Shown: in pieces, positions 1 through 8,908 of the stretch
Layout: each line of letters opens with the position of its first letter
Position numbering within the stretch: the stretch's first letter is position 1
Assembly: GCA_034926235.1 (NCBI GenBank)
Contig: JAYFRE010000034.1
Coordinates: 7,768 to 71,767, forward strand
DNA length: 64,000 bases
Direction of reading: 5' to 3'
From: JAYFRE01 sp034926235
GTDB lineage: Bacteria; Pseudomonadota; Alphaproteobacteria; Rhodospirillales; Magnetospirillaceae
Position numbers and translations under genes: made by a program
Notes under the pieces: model-generated
Told to the model about the DNA's origin: nothing
Database searches by the model: none
What the model saw: the letters and a program-made list of their open reading frames with translations, nothing else

Positions 1-597
1 GCCGTCGATCGAGATATGGTTGTCGTCCCACAGCAGGATCAGCTTGGACAGCCGCCAATGGCCGGCCAGGGCGATCGCTTCCTGCGAGATGCCCTCCATC
101 AGACAGCCGTCGCCGGCGATGCAGTAGGTGTAGTGATCGACCAGATCGGAACCCCAGCGGGCGGCCATCATCCGTTCGGCCAAGGCGAGGCCGACGGCGT
201 TGGCGATGCCCTGACCCAGCGGGCCGGTGGTGGTGTCGGCGATGGCGATATGGCCATATTCCGGATGCCCGCAGGTCCTGGCGCCGAACTGGCGGAAATT
301 CTTGATCTGGTCCAGATCGCAATCGGCATAGCCGGTCAGATAGGCGAGCGCGTAAAGCAGCATCGAGCCATGACCCGCCGACAGCACGAAGCGGTCGCGG
401 TCGAACCAGGACGGCTGGGCGGGATCGACCTTCATGAACCGGGTGAACAGGACCGTGGCGACGTCCGCCATGCCGAGCGGCATGCCGGGATGGCCGGATT
501 TGGCTTTCTCGACCGCGTCGGCGGCCAGAAAACGGATGGCGTTGGCCATCTCCCGGATGGTGCCGGCGGCGAGGGGCGGGGAAAGCGGGGCAGTCAT
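1..597 (-). CDS. tkt: Transketolase, N-terminal part (runs off the left edge)
   Basis: This is the first 199 codons of transketolase, the thiamine-diphosphate enzyme that moves two-carbon ketol units in the pentose phosphate and Calvin cycles. The start is the ATG at 597-595, giving [13 protein letters not shown]. Visible family motifs are SGHPGMPLG near residue 35, [12 protein letters not shown], the thiamine-diphosphate motif GDGCLMEG, and [11 protein letters not shown] at the window edge. The C-terminal two thirds lie outside the window. The 216 bases upstream hold no gene I can support. The identity is secure; only the extent is truncated. Confidence 0.95.
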   Translation of the reverse strand, partial: MTAPLSPPLAAGTIREMANAIRFLAADAVEKAKSGHPGMPLGMADVATVLFTRFMKVDPAQPSWFDRDRFVLSAGHGSMLLYALAYLTGYADCDLDQIKNFRQFGARTCGHPEYGHIAIADTTTGPLGQGIANAVGLALAERMMAARWGSDLVDHYTYCIAGDGCLMEGISQEAIALAGHWRLSKLILLWDDNHISIDG

Positions 598-813
598 CGG
601 ATCGGGCCTCTTCGGATGGTTCGTGATAAACGGCGAAAGACCTCCGGCGACGGGGCCTGACGCCGGAAGTATAGGATATCTGGAGCTTGTCGTCCTATTT
701 CACGCCGATTTCAAGAAGATCGACCGGATGGCAGCGTTGCCGATGGCGCGGCCGCATGGAAATAGCGCGGGACGCCGTTCCGAACCGTTGAGGAGAGCAG
801 TGCCGGAACGCCG

Positions 814-1554
814 TCAGTGGGACGATCTGTACCGGCCGGAACCGAACCGCTTGGCCAGGGCGTCGTCATCATTGACCGGGCTTTCGGCCGCTACGGGGAT
901 GGCGGCGACAGTTTCGGTCTTGATTTCGGGGGCCGCTTTGGGCTCGGTCTTTTTGGCTTCGGTCTTGTGCTTGTCCTTGGCCGGCGCCTCAGCCGGATCC
1001 TCATGCTGCAAAACGGGCTGAGGTGCCGAAGGTTTGGCGACGACGGGAATCGGGAGCGCCTGCCGGGATTGGACTACCAGCTTCGCCTGGAGCCGAACAG
1101 GAGCCTCGGCATAAATGAAACCGTAGGCGGGATAGACCTTGGTGCCGAAATCCTTGGCGATATGATTCCAGACCTTGACTTGGGTCCAGTCGTTGCGGGG
1201 AGACACATCAATCACGGAAACGTCCGTGGCGACGCTGCCGCGTCCGCCGATGCGGCTTGATCCCCAATTGGCATGATCGATACGAATCTCGCGCGAATTG
1301 ACCTGCGAACGGACCACGGCGACATGGCCATAACGCATCGATCCATGCTGCTTGAAGACGAGAACGGATCCTACGATGGGAGACTGGCCGCGATCATAAC
1401 GACCGGCGGCGGCAGACCACCAAGTCCAGGCATTGCCGCTTAAGGATATTCCAGAAATATCGCGTGCGTAAGGGACACACTGAAGAGCGGACGCGCTGGC
1501 CGCGCTAAAGAACAGGGCGCCTGCGATGCAGGCGGCGATGATTCCTTTATGCAC
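814..1554 (-). CDS. Secreted CHAP-domain (amidase/peptidase-like) protein
   Basis: Predicted exported cell-wall-active protein of 246 aa. I chose the GTG at 1554-1552 because a GAGGGAG ribosome site lies 9 bases upstream and because this start gives a clean signal peptide (MHKGIIAACIAGALFFSAASASA). An upstream ATG at 1611 would add 19 residues before it. The mature protein begins with a CHAP-like core: the presumed catalytic Cys is in QCVPYAR (residue 26) and the presumed His is in RYGHVAVV (residue 77), followed by IDHANWG. CHAP domains cleave peptidoglycan peptides or amide bonds. The C-terminal third is a Pro/Ala/Lys-rich low-complexity tail. Family assignment is good; substrate is inferred. 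Confidence 0.8.
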   Translation of the reverse strand: MHKGIIAACIAGALFFSAASASALQCVPYARDISGISLSGNAWTWWSAAAGRYDRGQSPIVGSVLVFKQHGSMRYGHVAVVRSQVNSREIRIDHANWGSSRIGGRGSVATDVSVIDVSPRNDWTQVKVWNHIAKDFGTKVYPAYGFIYAEAPVRLQAKLVVQSRQALPIPVVAKPSAPQPVLQHEDPAEAPAKDKHKTEAKKTEPKAAPEIKTETVAAIPVAAESPVNDDDALAKRFGSGRYRSSH

Positions 1555-1741
1555 CCCCTGAAACTCCCTCTTCGGTGACGACGCGATTTTTAGGATTCTT
1601 GACCGATCCATTTTTCCGATTGTGCTTATTCGATTCGCGTAAGACAACCCCGGAAAGCATTTTGGGGATAAAAAAATGCATTGCCCGCCGGTCCGGGGCG
1701 AGGGTGACAGGGACCGCACGGCACGGTATAAGCTTGAAGAC

Positions 1742-2452
1742 ATGAGATTTCCACCGTCTTTCGCCCTGATCGCCTTGCTGACGGTTCTTGCTGCCGCCGG
1801 TCCGGCTGCGGCGGGATATGATGACGGCGTGGCGGCCTTTCGCGGTGGTGATTATAGGGCTGCGCATCAGATCTGGACCGATTGCGCCGAAGCCGAGCCC
1901 CGTTGCCAATATGGAATCGGCTATCTTTATCACTTCGGACTCGGCATGCCGGTGGATACGGCCCAGGCCAAAAGCTGGTACGAAAAGGCGGCGGCCCGGA
2001 ACGATGCCGACGCGCTTTATGCGCTGGGATTATTGTACGAGAACGCCAATCTGGGACCGCGCGATCTGGCGACGGCCTTGCGCTATTACCGCGAGGCGGC
2101 GTCGCACGGGCCTCATGGCGACGCCGAATATGCCATCGGCCGCATGATCCTGCGCGGACGCGGTGTGGCGCGCGACCCTGGGGAAGCGATCGAATGGCTG
2201 AAAAAGGCGGCCGGCCATGGCCATCCCGCCGGACAGTACATGCTGGGCGCGGCGTATGAAGCGGGTTGGGGCGTCAAGCCGGACGGGGCCGAAGCGCTTT
2301 ATTGGTACAGTCTCGCCGCCCGCAACGATCAGGTCGAGCTGATGGACCACGACATGTCCTTTCAACCGGCCATCGCCATCGACGCGCTGAAGAAGCATCT
2401 ATCGCCCGAAACGGTCAAAGCGGTCGAAGCGCGTCTGGCCAAGACCCCCTGA
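1742..2452 (+). CDS. Sel1-repeat (TPR-like) exported protein
   Basis: 236-aa protein with a signal peptide (MRFPPSFALIALLTVLAAAG, cleavage after AAA near residue 24) and at least four Sel1-like repeats. The repeats are recognised by recurring units such as YGIGYLYHFGLGMPVD, YALGLLYENANLG, YAIGRMILRGRGVARD and YMLGAAYEAGWGV. Sel1 repeats are alpha-solenoid protein-binding modules, often periplasmic in proteobacteria. No catalytic motif is visible. The start at ATG 1742 is preferred over one 22 codons upstream because it places the signal peptide at the N terminus. The gene is convergent with glycogen phosphorylase. The partner is unknown. Confidence 0.8.
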   Translation: MRFPPSFALIALLTVLAAAGPAAAGYDDGVAAFRGGDYRAAHQIWTDCAEAEPRCQYGIGYLYHFGLGMPVDTAQAKSWYEKAAARNDADALYALGLLYENANLGPRDLATALRYYREAASHGPHGDAEYAIGRMILRGRGVARDPGEAIEWLKKAAGHGHPAGQYMLGAAYEAGWGVKPDGAEALYWYSLAARNDQVELMDHDMSFQPAIAIDALKKHLSPETVKAVEARLAKTP

Positions 2453-2474
2453 ACGCCGCCGGCCCCTATTTCCG

Positions 2475-4964
2475 TCAGGGGGCGGCGTCATGCGCGGGCC
2501 GGACATGCCAGATATCACGGGCATAATCGCGGATGGTGCGGTCGGACGAGAACTTTCCCATGCGAGCGACGTTCAGGATCGCTTTGCGGTTCCATTCACC
2601 GGGGTCGCGGTAAAGCTGATCGACGCGTTCCTGCGTGGCGATATAGGCCGCGTAATCGGCGGTGAGCAGGTAATGGTCGCCGCCGACGGTCAGGCTATCC
2701 ACGATCGGGCGGAAACGGTCCGGGTCGTCGGGTGAGAAATAGCCCGAGGCGATCATCCGCAACACTTCGGCCAGTTCCGGCTGGGCGTCGATGGCGGCGC
2801 GGGCATCCCAACCGGCCCGGCGGGTCCTGGTCACATCCTGGGCCGACAGGCCGAACAGGAACATATTGTCCTCGCCGACCTCTTCGCAGATTTCGACATT
2901 GGCGCCATCCCAGGTGCCGATGGTCAGCGCCCCGTTCAAGGCCAGCTTCATGTTGCCCGTGCCCGAAGCCTCGGTGCCGGCGGTGCTGATCTGTTCGGAC
3001 AGATTGGCGCCGGGGATGATCGTTTCGGCGGCCGAGACATTGTAGTTGGGGAAGAACAACAATGTCAGCCGGCCCGCGACCAGGGGGTCGTTGTTGATGA
3101 CATCGGCGACGTCGTTGATCAGCTTTACAATCAGCTTGGCCATCTGATAGCCGGGGGCCGCCTTGCCGCCGATGATCACCGTACGCGGCGGCGTGAAGGC
3201 GGTCGGGTTGGCGCGGATGCGGTTGTAGCGCGTCACCACATGCAACAGGTTCAAAAGCTGGCGTTTGTATTCGTGCATGCGCTTGACCATGACGTCGAAC
3301 AGCGAATCGACATCCACCGTAACGCCGAGGCGGGTGTCGATCAGCCGGGCGAGGCGGGTCTTATTGGCCCTTTTGGCCTCGGCGAACCGTTCGCGGAAGG
3401 CTGTGTCCTCGGCCAGCGGGACCAGCGCTTCGAGTGCGTCGAGATCGGTGATCCAGGAATCGCCGATGGCATCCGTGATCAGCGCCGCCAGGATGGGGTT
3501 GGCGGCCAGCAGCCAGCGGCGGGGCGTGATGCCGTTGGTCACGCAGATGATGTGGCCCGGCGAGAATTGCTCGAAATCCGAGAAGATGGTCGATTTCATC
3601 AAATCGGTATGAATCTCGGCGACGCCGTTGGTCGTGTGCGAGCCGACGATGGCCAGATGGGCCATGCGCACGCGCCGTCCTTGATCTTCGTCGATCAGCG
3701 ACATGCGGCGCAGGATATCGGTATCGCCCGGCCAGCGATGCCGCACCGCGCTCAAGAAGCGCTGATTGATCTCGAAGATGATGTCGAGATGACGCGGCAG
3801 CAGACGCTGGAACAGATCGACCGGCCAGGTTTCCAGCGCTTCGGACATCAGCGTGTGGTTGGTGTAGCCGCAGACCCGGACGGTGATCGACCAGGCGCGT
3901 TCCCAGGGATAGCGGTAATCGTCGATCAGTAGCCGCATCAGTTCGGCCACCATCATCGCCGGATGAGTGTCGTTCAATTGAATGGCGACGTGATCGGGCA
4001 TCCGCTCGAAATCGTCGTGGGTCTTGCGGAATCGGGCGACGATGTCCTGAAGCGACGCGCAGACGAAGAAATATTCCTGCCGGAAGCGTAGTTCGCGGCC
4101 GTTTTCGGTCGAATCCGAGGGGTAGAGCACCTTGGACAGATTTTCGGAATCGTATTTGGCGCGCACCGCCTCGACATAATTGCCCTGATTGAAATATTTC
4201 AGGTCGAACTCGCGGGTGGATTTGGCCGCCCACAGGCGCAGATTATTGACGGTCTTGCCGCCATAGCCCGGCACCGGCACGTCATAGGCCATGGCCAGCA
4301 CGTCCTCGGTATCGACCCATTGGTGCCGCCAATTGCCCTCATTGTCCTTGAAACGCACCACGCGGCCGCCGAAGCGCACCGGATAGACGATTCCAGGGCG
4401 CGGGAATTCCCAAGGATTACCGTAGCGCAGCCAGTTTTCCGGCGTTTCGACCTGCCAGCCTTGCTCGATATGCTGGGTGAACATGCCGAATTCATAGCGG
4501 ATGCCGTAACCGAAGCCGGGAACGTCCAGCGTCGCCATGCTGTCGATCAGACAGGCCGCGAGCCGTCCCAAACCGCCATTGCCCAGGGCGGGTTCGACCT
4601 CCCAGCGGCGCAGCAGATCGAGATCATAGCCCAGATCGGCGACCGCCTCCCGGAACGCATCGTAAAGCCCCAGATTGATCATGCCGTTGGTCAGCGCCCG
4701 CCCGATCAGGAACTCCATCGACAGATAGTAGACGCGCTTGGAATCATTGTCGTAATAGCGGCGCATCGATTGCGTCCAGCGCTCGATCAGGCGGTCGCGC
4801 ACCGAATAGGCGGCGGCGAGATACCAGTCCTGCGATGTCGCCAGCAGAGGGTCCTTGCCGACGGAATAGACCAGATGATCGGTCAAACTTTGACGGATGG
4901 CCGGCAGGCCGTCGCCGGAAATACGCCGTCTGGGGTTGGCGCCTTCATCCTTTATCCGTGTCAT
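2475..4964 (-). CDS. glgP: Glycogen/alpha-glucan phosphorylase
   Basis: 829-aa enzyme of the GT35 family that releases glucose-1-phosphate from glycogen or maltodextrin using pyridoxal phosphate. The length is typical. Diagnostic sequences are YYLSMEFLIGRAL and ALGNGGLGRLAAC in the N-terminal half, MHEYKRQLLN in the middle, and EASGTGNMKLALNG, whose Lys carries the pyridoxal phosphate, followed by GTWDGANVEI. No other glycogen genes (glgA, B, C) are next to it, so it stands alone here between a Sel1 protein and slyX. The start ATG at 4964 gives MTRIKDEGANP. Confidence 0.95.
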   Translation of the reverse strand: MTRIKDEGANPRRRISGDGLPAIRQSLTDHLVYSVGKDPLLATSQDWYLAAAYSVRDRLIERWTQSMRRYYDNDSKRVYYLSMEFLIGRALTNGMINLGLYDAFREAVADLGYDLDLLRRWEVEPALGNGGLGRLAACLIDSMATLDVPGFGYGIRYEFGMFTQHIEQGWQVETPENWLRYGNPWEFPRPGIVYPVRFGGRVVRFKDNEGNWRHQWVDTEDVLAMAYDVPVPGYGGKTVNNLRLWAAKSTREFDLKYFNQGNYVEAVRAKYDSENLSKVLYPSDSTENGRELRFRQEYFFVCASLQDIVARFRKTHDDFERMPDHVAIQLNDTHPAMMVAELMRLLIDDYRYPWERAWSITVRVCGYTNHTLMSEALETWPVDLFQRLLPRHLDIIFEINQRFLSAVRHRWPGDTDILRRMSLIDEDQGRRVRMAHLAIVGSHTTNGVAEIHTDLMKSTIFSDFEQFSPGHIICVTNGITPRRWLLAANPILAALITDAIGDSWITDLDALEALVPLAEDTAFRERFAEAKRANKTRLARLIDTRLGVTVDVDSLFDVMVKRMHEYKRQLLNLLHVVTRYNRIRANPTAFTPPRTVIIGGKAAPGYQMAKLIVKLINDVADVINNDPLVAGRLTLLFFPNYNVSAAETIIPGANLSEQISTAGTEASGTGNMKLALNGALTIGTWDGANVEICEEVGEDNMFLFGLSAQDVTRTRRAGWDARAAIDAQPELAEVLRMIASGYFSPDDPDRFRPIVDSLTVGGDHYLLTADYAAYIATQERVDQLYRDPGEWNRKAILNVARMGKFSSDRTIRDYARDIWHVRPAHDAAP

Positions 4965-5115
4965 GGAATCTCCTTGCCGGGGATTTCGGGGGCGTTCGGC
5001 GCCACCCTATTCTAGAGACAGAACACTATCAGAGGGTGCGACAAGCTTGCCTTTCGCGCAAGACCGGGTGCTAATCTGGCCCTCTTTCGGAACGAAGGCG
5101 AGGGGCGGAACGTCG

Positions 5116-5325
5116 ATGAGCAGGGATGTGGAGGACCGTTTGATAGCGTTGGAAAGCCGGCTTGCCCATTATGAGCGTGTCGCCGACGATCTATCGGACG
5201 TCCTGGCCGGGCAGGCGCGGCTGATCGAGCGGCTGCTGGAACGGCTGTCCTGGGCCGACGAAAGGCTGGGAGCGCTGGAGCAGGGCGGCGGCATTCCCCC
5301 GAACGAGAAGCCGCCGCACTATTGA
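5116..5325 (+). CDS. slyX: SlyX family protein
   Basis: 69-aa protein made almost entirely of a predicted coiled coil (EDRLIALESRLAHYERVADD, then a run of Leu/Glu/Arg heptads), ending in the Pro-rich tail PPNEKPPHY that is typical of SlyX. The molecular role of SlyX is not established. The ATG at 5116 is used because longer readings of the frame lack homologous-looking sequence. It is convergent with icd with 10 bases between the stop codons. Confidence 0.8.
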   Translation: MSRDVEDRLIALESRLAHYERVADDLSDVLAGQARLIERLLERLSWADERLGALEQGGGIPPNEKPPHY

Positions 5326-5335
5326 AAAACGCGCT

Positions 5336-6559
5336 TTAGCGCCAGGCCGCCATCGCCTGTTTCAGATTACCATCAAGCGCGTCGAGGAACCGGCCGGTGG
5401 TCAGCCAGGGCTGGTTGGGGCCGATCAGCAACGCCAGATCCTTGGTCATCAGACCGGATTCGACGGTTTCCACGCAGACTTTCTCCAGCGTTTCGGCGAA
5501 ACGGGCGACATCCGGCGTGCGGTCGAAGCGCGCCCGGTAGTAAAGGCCGCGCGTCCAAGCGAAGATCGAAGCGATCGGGTTGGTCGAGGTTTCTCGGCCT
5601 TGCTGATGCTCCCGGTAATGGCGGGTCACGGTGCCGTGCGCGGCCTCGGCCTCGACCGTGCGCCCGTCGGGCGACAGCAGCACCGACGTCATCAGCCCCA
5701 GCGAGCCGAACCCTTGCGCCACGGTGTCCGATTGCACGTCGCCGTCGTAATTCTTGCAGGCCCAGACGAATCCGCCCGGCCATTTCAGCGCCGAGGCCAC
5801 CATGTCGTCGATCAGGCGGTGCTCATAGGTGATGCCGGCGGCGTCGAAGCGGGTCTTGAACTCCTGGTCGAACACCTCCTGGAACAGGTCTTTGAAGCGG
5901 CCGTCATAGGCTTTCAGGATCGTGTTCTTGGTGGACAGATAGACCGGCCAGCTTTTGGCCAGACCGTAATTCAGGCAGGCGCGCGCGAATCCCCGGATCG
6001 AGTCGTCCAGATTGTACATTCCCATGGCGATTCCGGCGCTGGGGAAGGCGAACACTTCGCGCTCGACCGGCTTGCCGCCGTCCGCAGGGGTGAAGGTCAA
6101 GGTCAGACGCCCCGGTCCCGGCACGGTGAAATCGGTGGCGCGATATTGATCGCCGAAGGCATGGCGGCCAATGACGATGGGTTTGGTCCAGTTCGGCACC
6201 AGGCGCGGCACGTTGGCGCAGATGATCGGTTCGCGGAACACGGTGCCGTCCAGGATGTTGCGGATGGTGCCGTTGGGCGACTTCCACATCGATTTCAGGC
6301 CGAATTCGGCGACGCGGGCCTCGTCGGGCGTGATGGTCGCGCATTTGACGCCGACGCCATACTGCTTGATGGCCTGGGCGGCCTCGATTGTGATCCGGTC
6401 TTCGGTCCGGTCGCGCGATTCGATGCCGAGATCGTAATATTTCAAATCGATATCGAGATAGGGAAGGATCAGCTTCTCTTTGATGAAGCTCCAGATGATC
6501 CGGGTCATTTCGTCGCCGTCCAGCTCGACAATGGGGTTTGCGACCGTGATTTTCGTCAT
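5336..6559 (-). CDS. icd: NADP-dependent isocitrate dehydrogenase
   Basis: 407-aa eukaryotic/alphaproteobacterial-type IDH of the TCA cycle that converts isocitrate to 2-oxoglutarate with NADPH formation. The start at ATG 6559 gives [20 protein letters not shown], the standard N terminus; an in-frame ATG 12 codons upstream is less likely. Other signatures are [13 protein letters not shown] (substrate binding), [13 protein letters not shown] with metal-binding Asp, [11 protein letters not shown], and [17 protein letters not shown] near the cofactor site. It is divergent from the LysM gene, and the 253-base gap between them should hold both promoters. Confidence 0.95.
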   Translation of the reverse strand: MTKITVANPIVELDGDEMTRIIWSFIKEKLILPYLDIDLKYYDLGIESRDRTEDRITIEAAQAIKQYGVGVKCATITPDEARVAEFGLKSMWKSPNGTIRNILDGTVFREPIICANVPRLVPNWTKPIVIGRHAFGDQYRATDFTVPGPGRLTLTFTPADGGKPVEREVFAFPSAGIAMGMYNLDDSIRGFARACLNYGLAKSWPVYLSTKNTILKAYDGRFKDLFQEVFDQEFKTRFDAAGITYEHRLIDDMVASALKWPGGFVWACKNYDGDVQSDTVAQGFGSLGLMTSVLLSPDGRTVEAEAAHGTVTRHYREHQQGRETSTNPIASIFAWTRGLYYRARFDRTPDVARFAETLEKVCVETVESGLMTKDLALLIGPNQPWLTTGRFLDALDGNLKQAMAAWR

Positions 6560-6812
6560 GGCAAGGCACATCCTGTTTATGAGGACCGGGGTCAAGCTGT
6601 CCGCTGGGGTGCGCCCCAGACGCCTCGAAGCGGCTTTACCGCCGGAATTCGGTCGGGAAAGCAGGCGACGGACGAGGAATTCTTACATCACCCGGACGTT
6701 TGGCACCACCCCGCAATGGGATAAGGAGCGCTCCGCCATGGTTGCGCCCGCTTGTGCGGAGGATTAGGGTACAAAACGGATGAATCCCCGCCTCTATGCA
6801 TAGAGAAATACC

Positions 6813-7784
6813 GTGAAACGCCCGAGCCTGATCGTCATCGCCGGCATTGCCATCATCGTCGCCGCCATCGCCGTAAGCTGGTGGAACAAGCACACGGAAG
6901 ACGCTCCGCCGCCCGTGCCGACCGCCACTGAACGGCCGGCCGCGCCGAACGCCGCTCAGCCGGCTGCCGTTCCGCCCAGCTTCGATATCGTGCGCATCAA
7001 TCCGCAAGGCGAAGCGGTGGTCGCCGGCCGCGCCGAGCCGCGCGCCGAGGTGGTGATCCTGGATGGCGGCAAGGAAATCGGCCGGGTCATCGCCGATGAT
7101 CGCGGCGAATGGGTGTTCGTGACCGACGAACCGCTGCCGCCCGGCCCGCGCGAATTGACGCTGAAGGCCCAGAATCCGGACGGCAGCACCGGCGAGACGC
7201 AAGCGCCGGTGGTTCTGGTGGTGCCGGAGCGTTCCAAGAATGGCGGTGCATCCCTGGCGGTACGGGTCAATCCCGATGGGTCGATCGACATTCTGCAAGG
7301 GCCCCAGGCTCAGACCGGGGCAGGCAGCGTGTCGATTACCGGGCTGCGGTATGACGAATCGGGGCGGTTGTCCGTTGTCGGTCAGGCAACCCCCGGCGCC
7401 CAGGTACGGGTCTATCTCGACAACCAGCCTCTGGCCGCAACCAAAGCGGGCGATGATGGGCAATGGCGCGCGCCGCCTCGCCAAGCGCCCAAGCAGGGAA
7501 CGCACACCGTCCGCGCTGACGAACTGGATGCCAAGGGCAAGGTCGTCGCCCGTGCCGAAATCAGCTTCACCCTGCCCGAGGGCGACAAGCAGGCGGCGAA
7601 GCCGGTGGCGGGGGGCGATAAGATTACGGTCGAACCGGGGAACAGCCTGTGGCGGATCGCGCGGCGCACCCTGGGATCAGGCGTCGATTACGTCATGATC
7701 TTTCAGGCCAACCGCGAACAGATTCGCAATCCGGACCTGATCTATCCCGGTCAGGTGCTGGTCATTCCGAAAGAAAAGAACTGA
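6813..7784 (+). CDS. Membrane-anchored LysM-domain protein
   Basis: 323 aa, starting at a GTG (6813) preceded by the weak ribosome site AGAGAAA. Residues 4-22 form one hydrophobic segment (LIVIAGIAIIVAAIAVSWW) that serves as an uncleaved anchor or signal. A Pro/Ala-rich linker and two Ig-like repeats follow; both contain a similar phrase (EAVVAGRAEPRAEVVI and LSVVGQATPGAQVRVY). The C terminus is a LysM peptidoglycan-binding domain (ITVEPGNSLWRIARRTLG to IYPGQVLVIP). This is a known alphaproteobacterial architecture, likely envelope-located. A strong hairpin terminator follows at once. Confidence 0.85.
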   Translation: MKRPSLIVIAGIAIIVAAIAVSWWNKHTEDAPPPVPTATERPAAPNAAQPAAVPPSFDIVRINPQGEAVVAGRAEPRAEVVILDGGKEIGRVIADDRGEWVFVTDEPLPPGPRELTLKAQNPDGSTGETQAPVVLVVPERSKNGGASLAVRVNPDGSIDILQGPQAQTGAGSVSITGLRYDESGRLSVVGQATPGAQVRVYLDNQPLAATKAGDDGQWRAPPRQAPKQGTHTVRADELDAKGKVVARAEISFTLPEGDKQAAKPVAGGDKITVEPGNSLWRIARRTLGSGVDYVMIFQANREQIRNPDLIYPGQVLVIPKEKN

Positions 7785-7795
7785 ACGGATGACAT

Positions 7796-7831
7796 AAGGG
7801 CCTTGCCGCTTCCGGCAAGGCCCTTTGTTTT
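7796..7831 (+). terminator. Rho-independent terminator after the LysM gene
   Basis: Perfect 12-bp stem AAGGGCCTTGCC / GGCAAGGCCCTT with a 6-base loop (GCTTCC), followed on the plus strand by TGTTTT. It lies between the LysM gene and the convergent nrdB stop codon, so it may also help end the nrd transcript. Confidence 0.85.
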
Positions 7832-8897
7832 ACGAGGCCCGGTCGAAACGGGCCCAGACGCCGTCGGGACCGTCCCAGGCCCCGTGCGTCGCCGCCTTGG
7901 AATATTCCGTGGCGCGCTGTTCAAAGAAATTGGCGTGTTCGACGCCGTTCAGGATTTCGACCAGCCAGGGCAGGGGATGCGGCTTGATCTGGCGATAGCC
8001 GGACTCGGTTTCCTCGAAATGGCCGTAAAGCGGGGGCAGACGCAGCTGGGTCAGCCGCCAATCGGCGATATAGCGCACATAGTCGCAGATATCCTCGGTC
8101 TTCATGCCTTGGACGGGGCCCAGCTCGAAAGCCAGTGCGACGAATTTCTCCTCCAGCCCCACCATGGTGCCGGCGACGTCCAGGATGTCGTCACGGACCG
8201 ATTTGGTCAGCGCCCCGGTCTCGCGATTCCATTCATGGAACAGGCGGATGATGCCCTCGCAATGCAAGCTTTCGTCGCGCACCGACCAGGTGACGATCTG
8301 GCCCATGCCTTTCATCTTGTTATGACGGGGGAAGTTCAGCAGCATGGCGAAGCTGGCGAACAGCGCCATACCTTCGGTAAAGGCCCCGAACATGGCCAGC
8401 GTGCGCGAGATGTCGGCGACGGTTTTCACGCCGAAACCGTGCATGTAATCGGCCTTGTCGCGCATGGCGGCATAGTCGCGGAACGCCGCGAACTCGGTCT
8501 GCGGCATGCCGAGCGTGGTCAGAAGCAGCGCATAGGCATCGATATGGACCGTCTCCATGTTGGTGAAGGCGGCCATCATCATCTGCACTTCCAGCGGCTG
8601 GAAGATCGGCATGTAACGCTTCAGATAATTGTCGCCGACCTCGACGTCGGACTGGGTGAAGAAGCGGAAGATCTGGGTCAGGAGATTGCGTTCCTGGTCC
8701 GATACCCGATCAGACGCCCAATCCTTCAAATCCTCGCCCAGCGGCACTTCCTCGCCCATCCAATGAAGCTGCTGCTGTTTCTTCCAGAATTCATAGGCCC
8801 AGGGGTAGCGTTCGACATTGTAGGTGCCCGAGCTTTGCAGGAGGCCGACCTTGCCGGTGTTGATCAGCGTCAAGGGATCGAGATGTCCGAGAGTCAT
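7830..8897 (-). CDS. nrdB: Ribonucleotide reductase class I, beta (radical) subunit
   Basis: 355-aa small subunit that houses the di-iron site and tyrosyl radical for dNTP synthesis. Using ATG 8897 (MTLGHLDPL), the ligands fall on the E. coli numbers: Asp84, Glu115 and His118 in METVHIDAY, and radical Tyr122. The second half of the site is Glu175, Glu209 and His212 (in RDESLHCEG). No N-terminal ATP-cone is present. It follows nrdA by 11 bases on the same strand and shares its transcript. Longer upstream starts would only translate the end of nrdA in another frame. Confidence 0.95.
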   Translation of the reverse strand: MTLGHLDPLTLINTGKVGLLQSSGTYNVERYPWAYEFWKKQQQLHWMGEEVPLGEDLKDWASDRVSDQERNLLTQIFRFFTQSDVEVGDNYLKRYMPIFQPLEVQMMMAAFTNMETVHIDAYALLLTTLGMPQTEFAAFRDYAAMRDKADYMHGFGVKTVADISRTLAMFGAFTEGMALFASFAMLLNFPRHNKMKGMGQIVTWSVRDESLHCEGIIRLFHEWNRETGALTKSVRDDILDVAGTMVGLEEKFVALAFELGPVQGMKTEDICDYVRYIADWRLTQLRLPPLYGHFEETESGYRQIKPHPLPWLVEILNGVEHANFFEQRATEYSKAATHGAWDGPDGVWARFDRAS

Positions 8898-8908
8898 CGT
8901 TCTTTTCC

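Noticed and set aside
598..813. 6S RNA upstream of transketolase
   Set aside because: The gap size fits, but I could not find the long, closed rod with a central bubble that defines 6S RNA.
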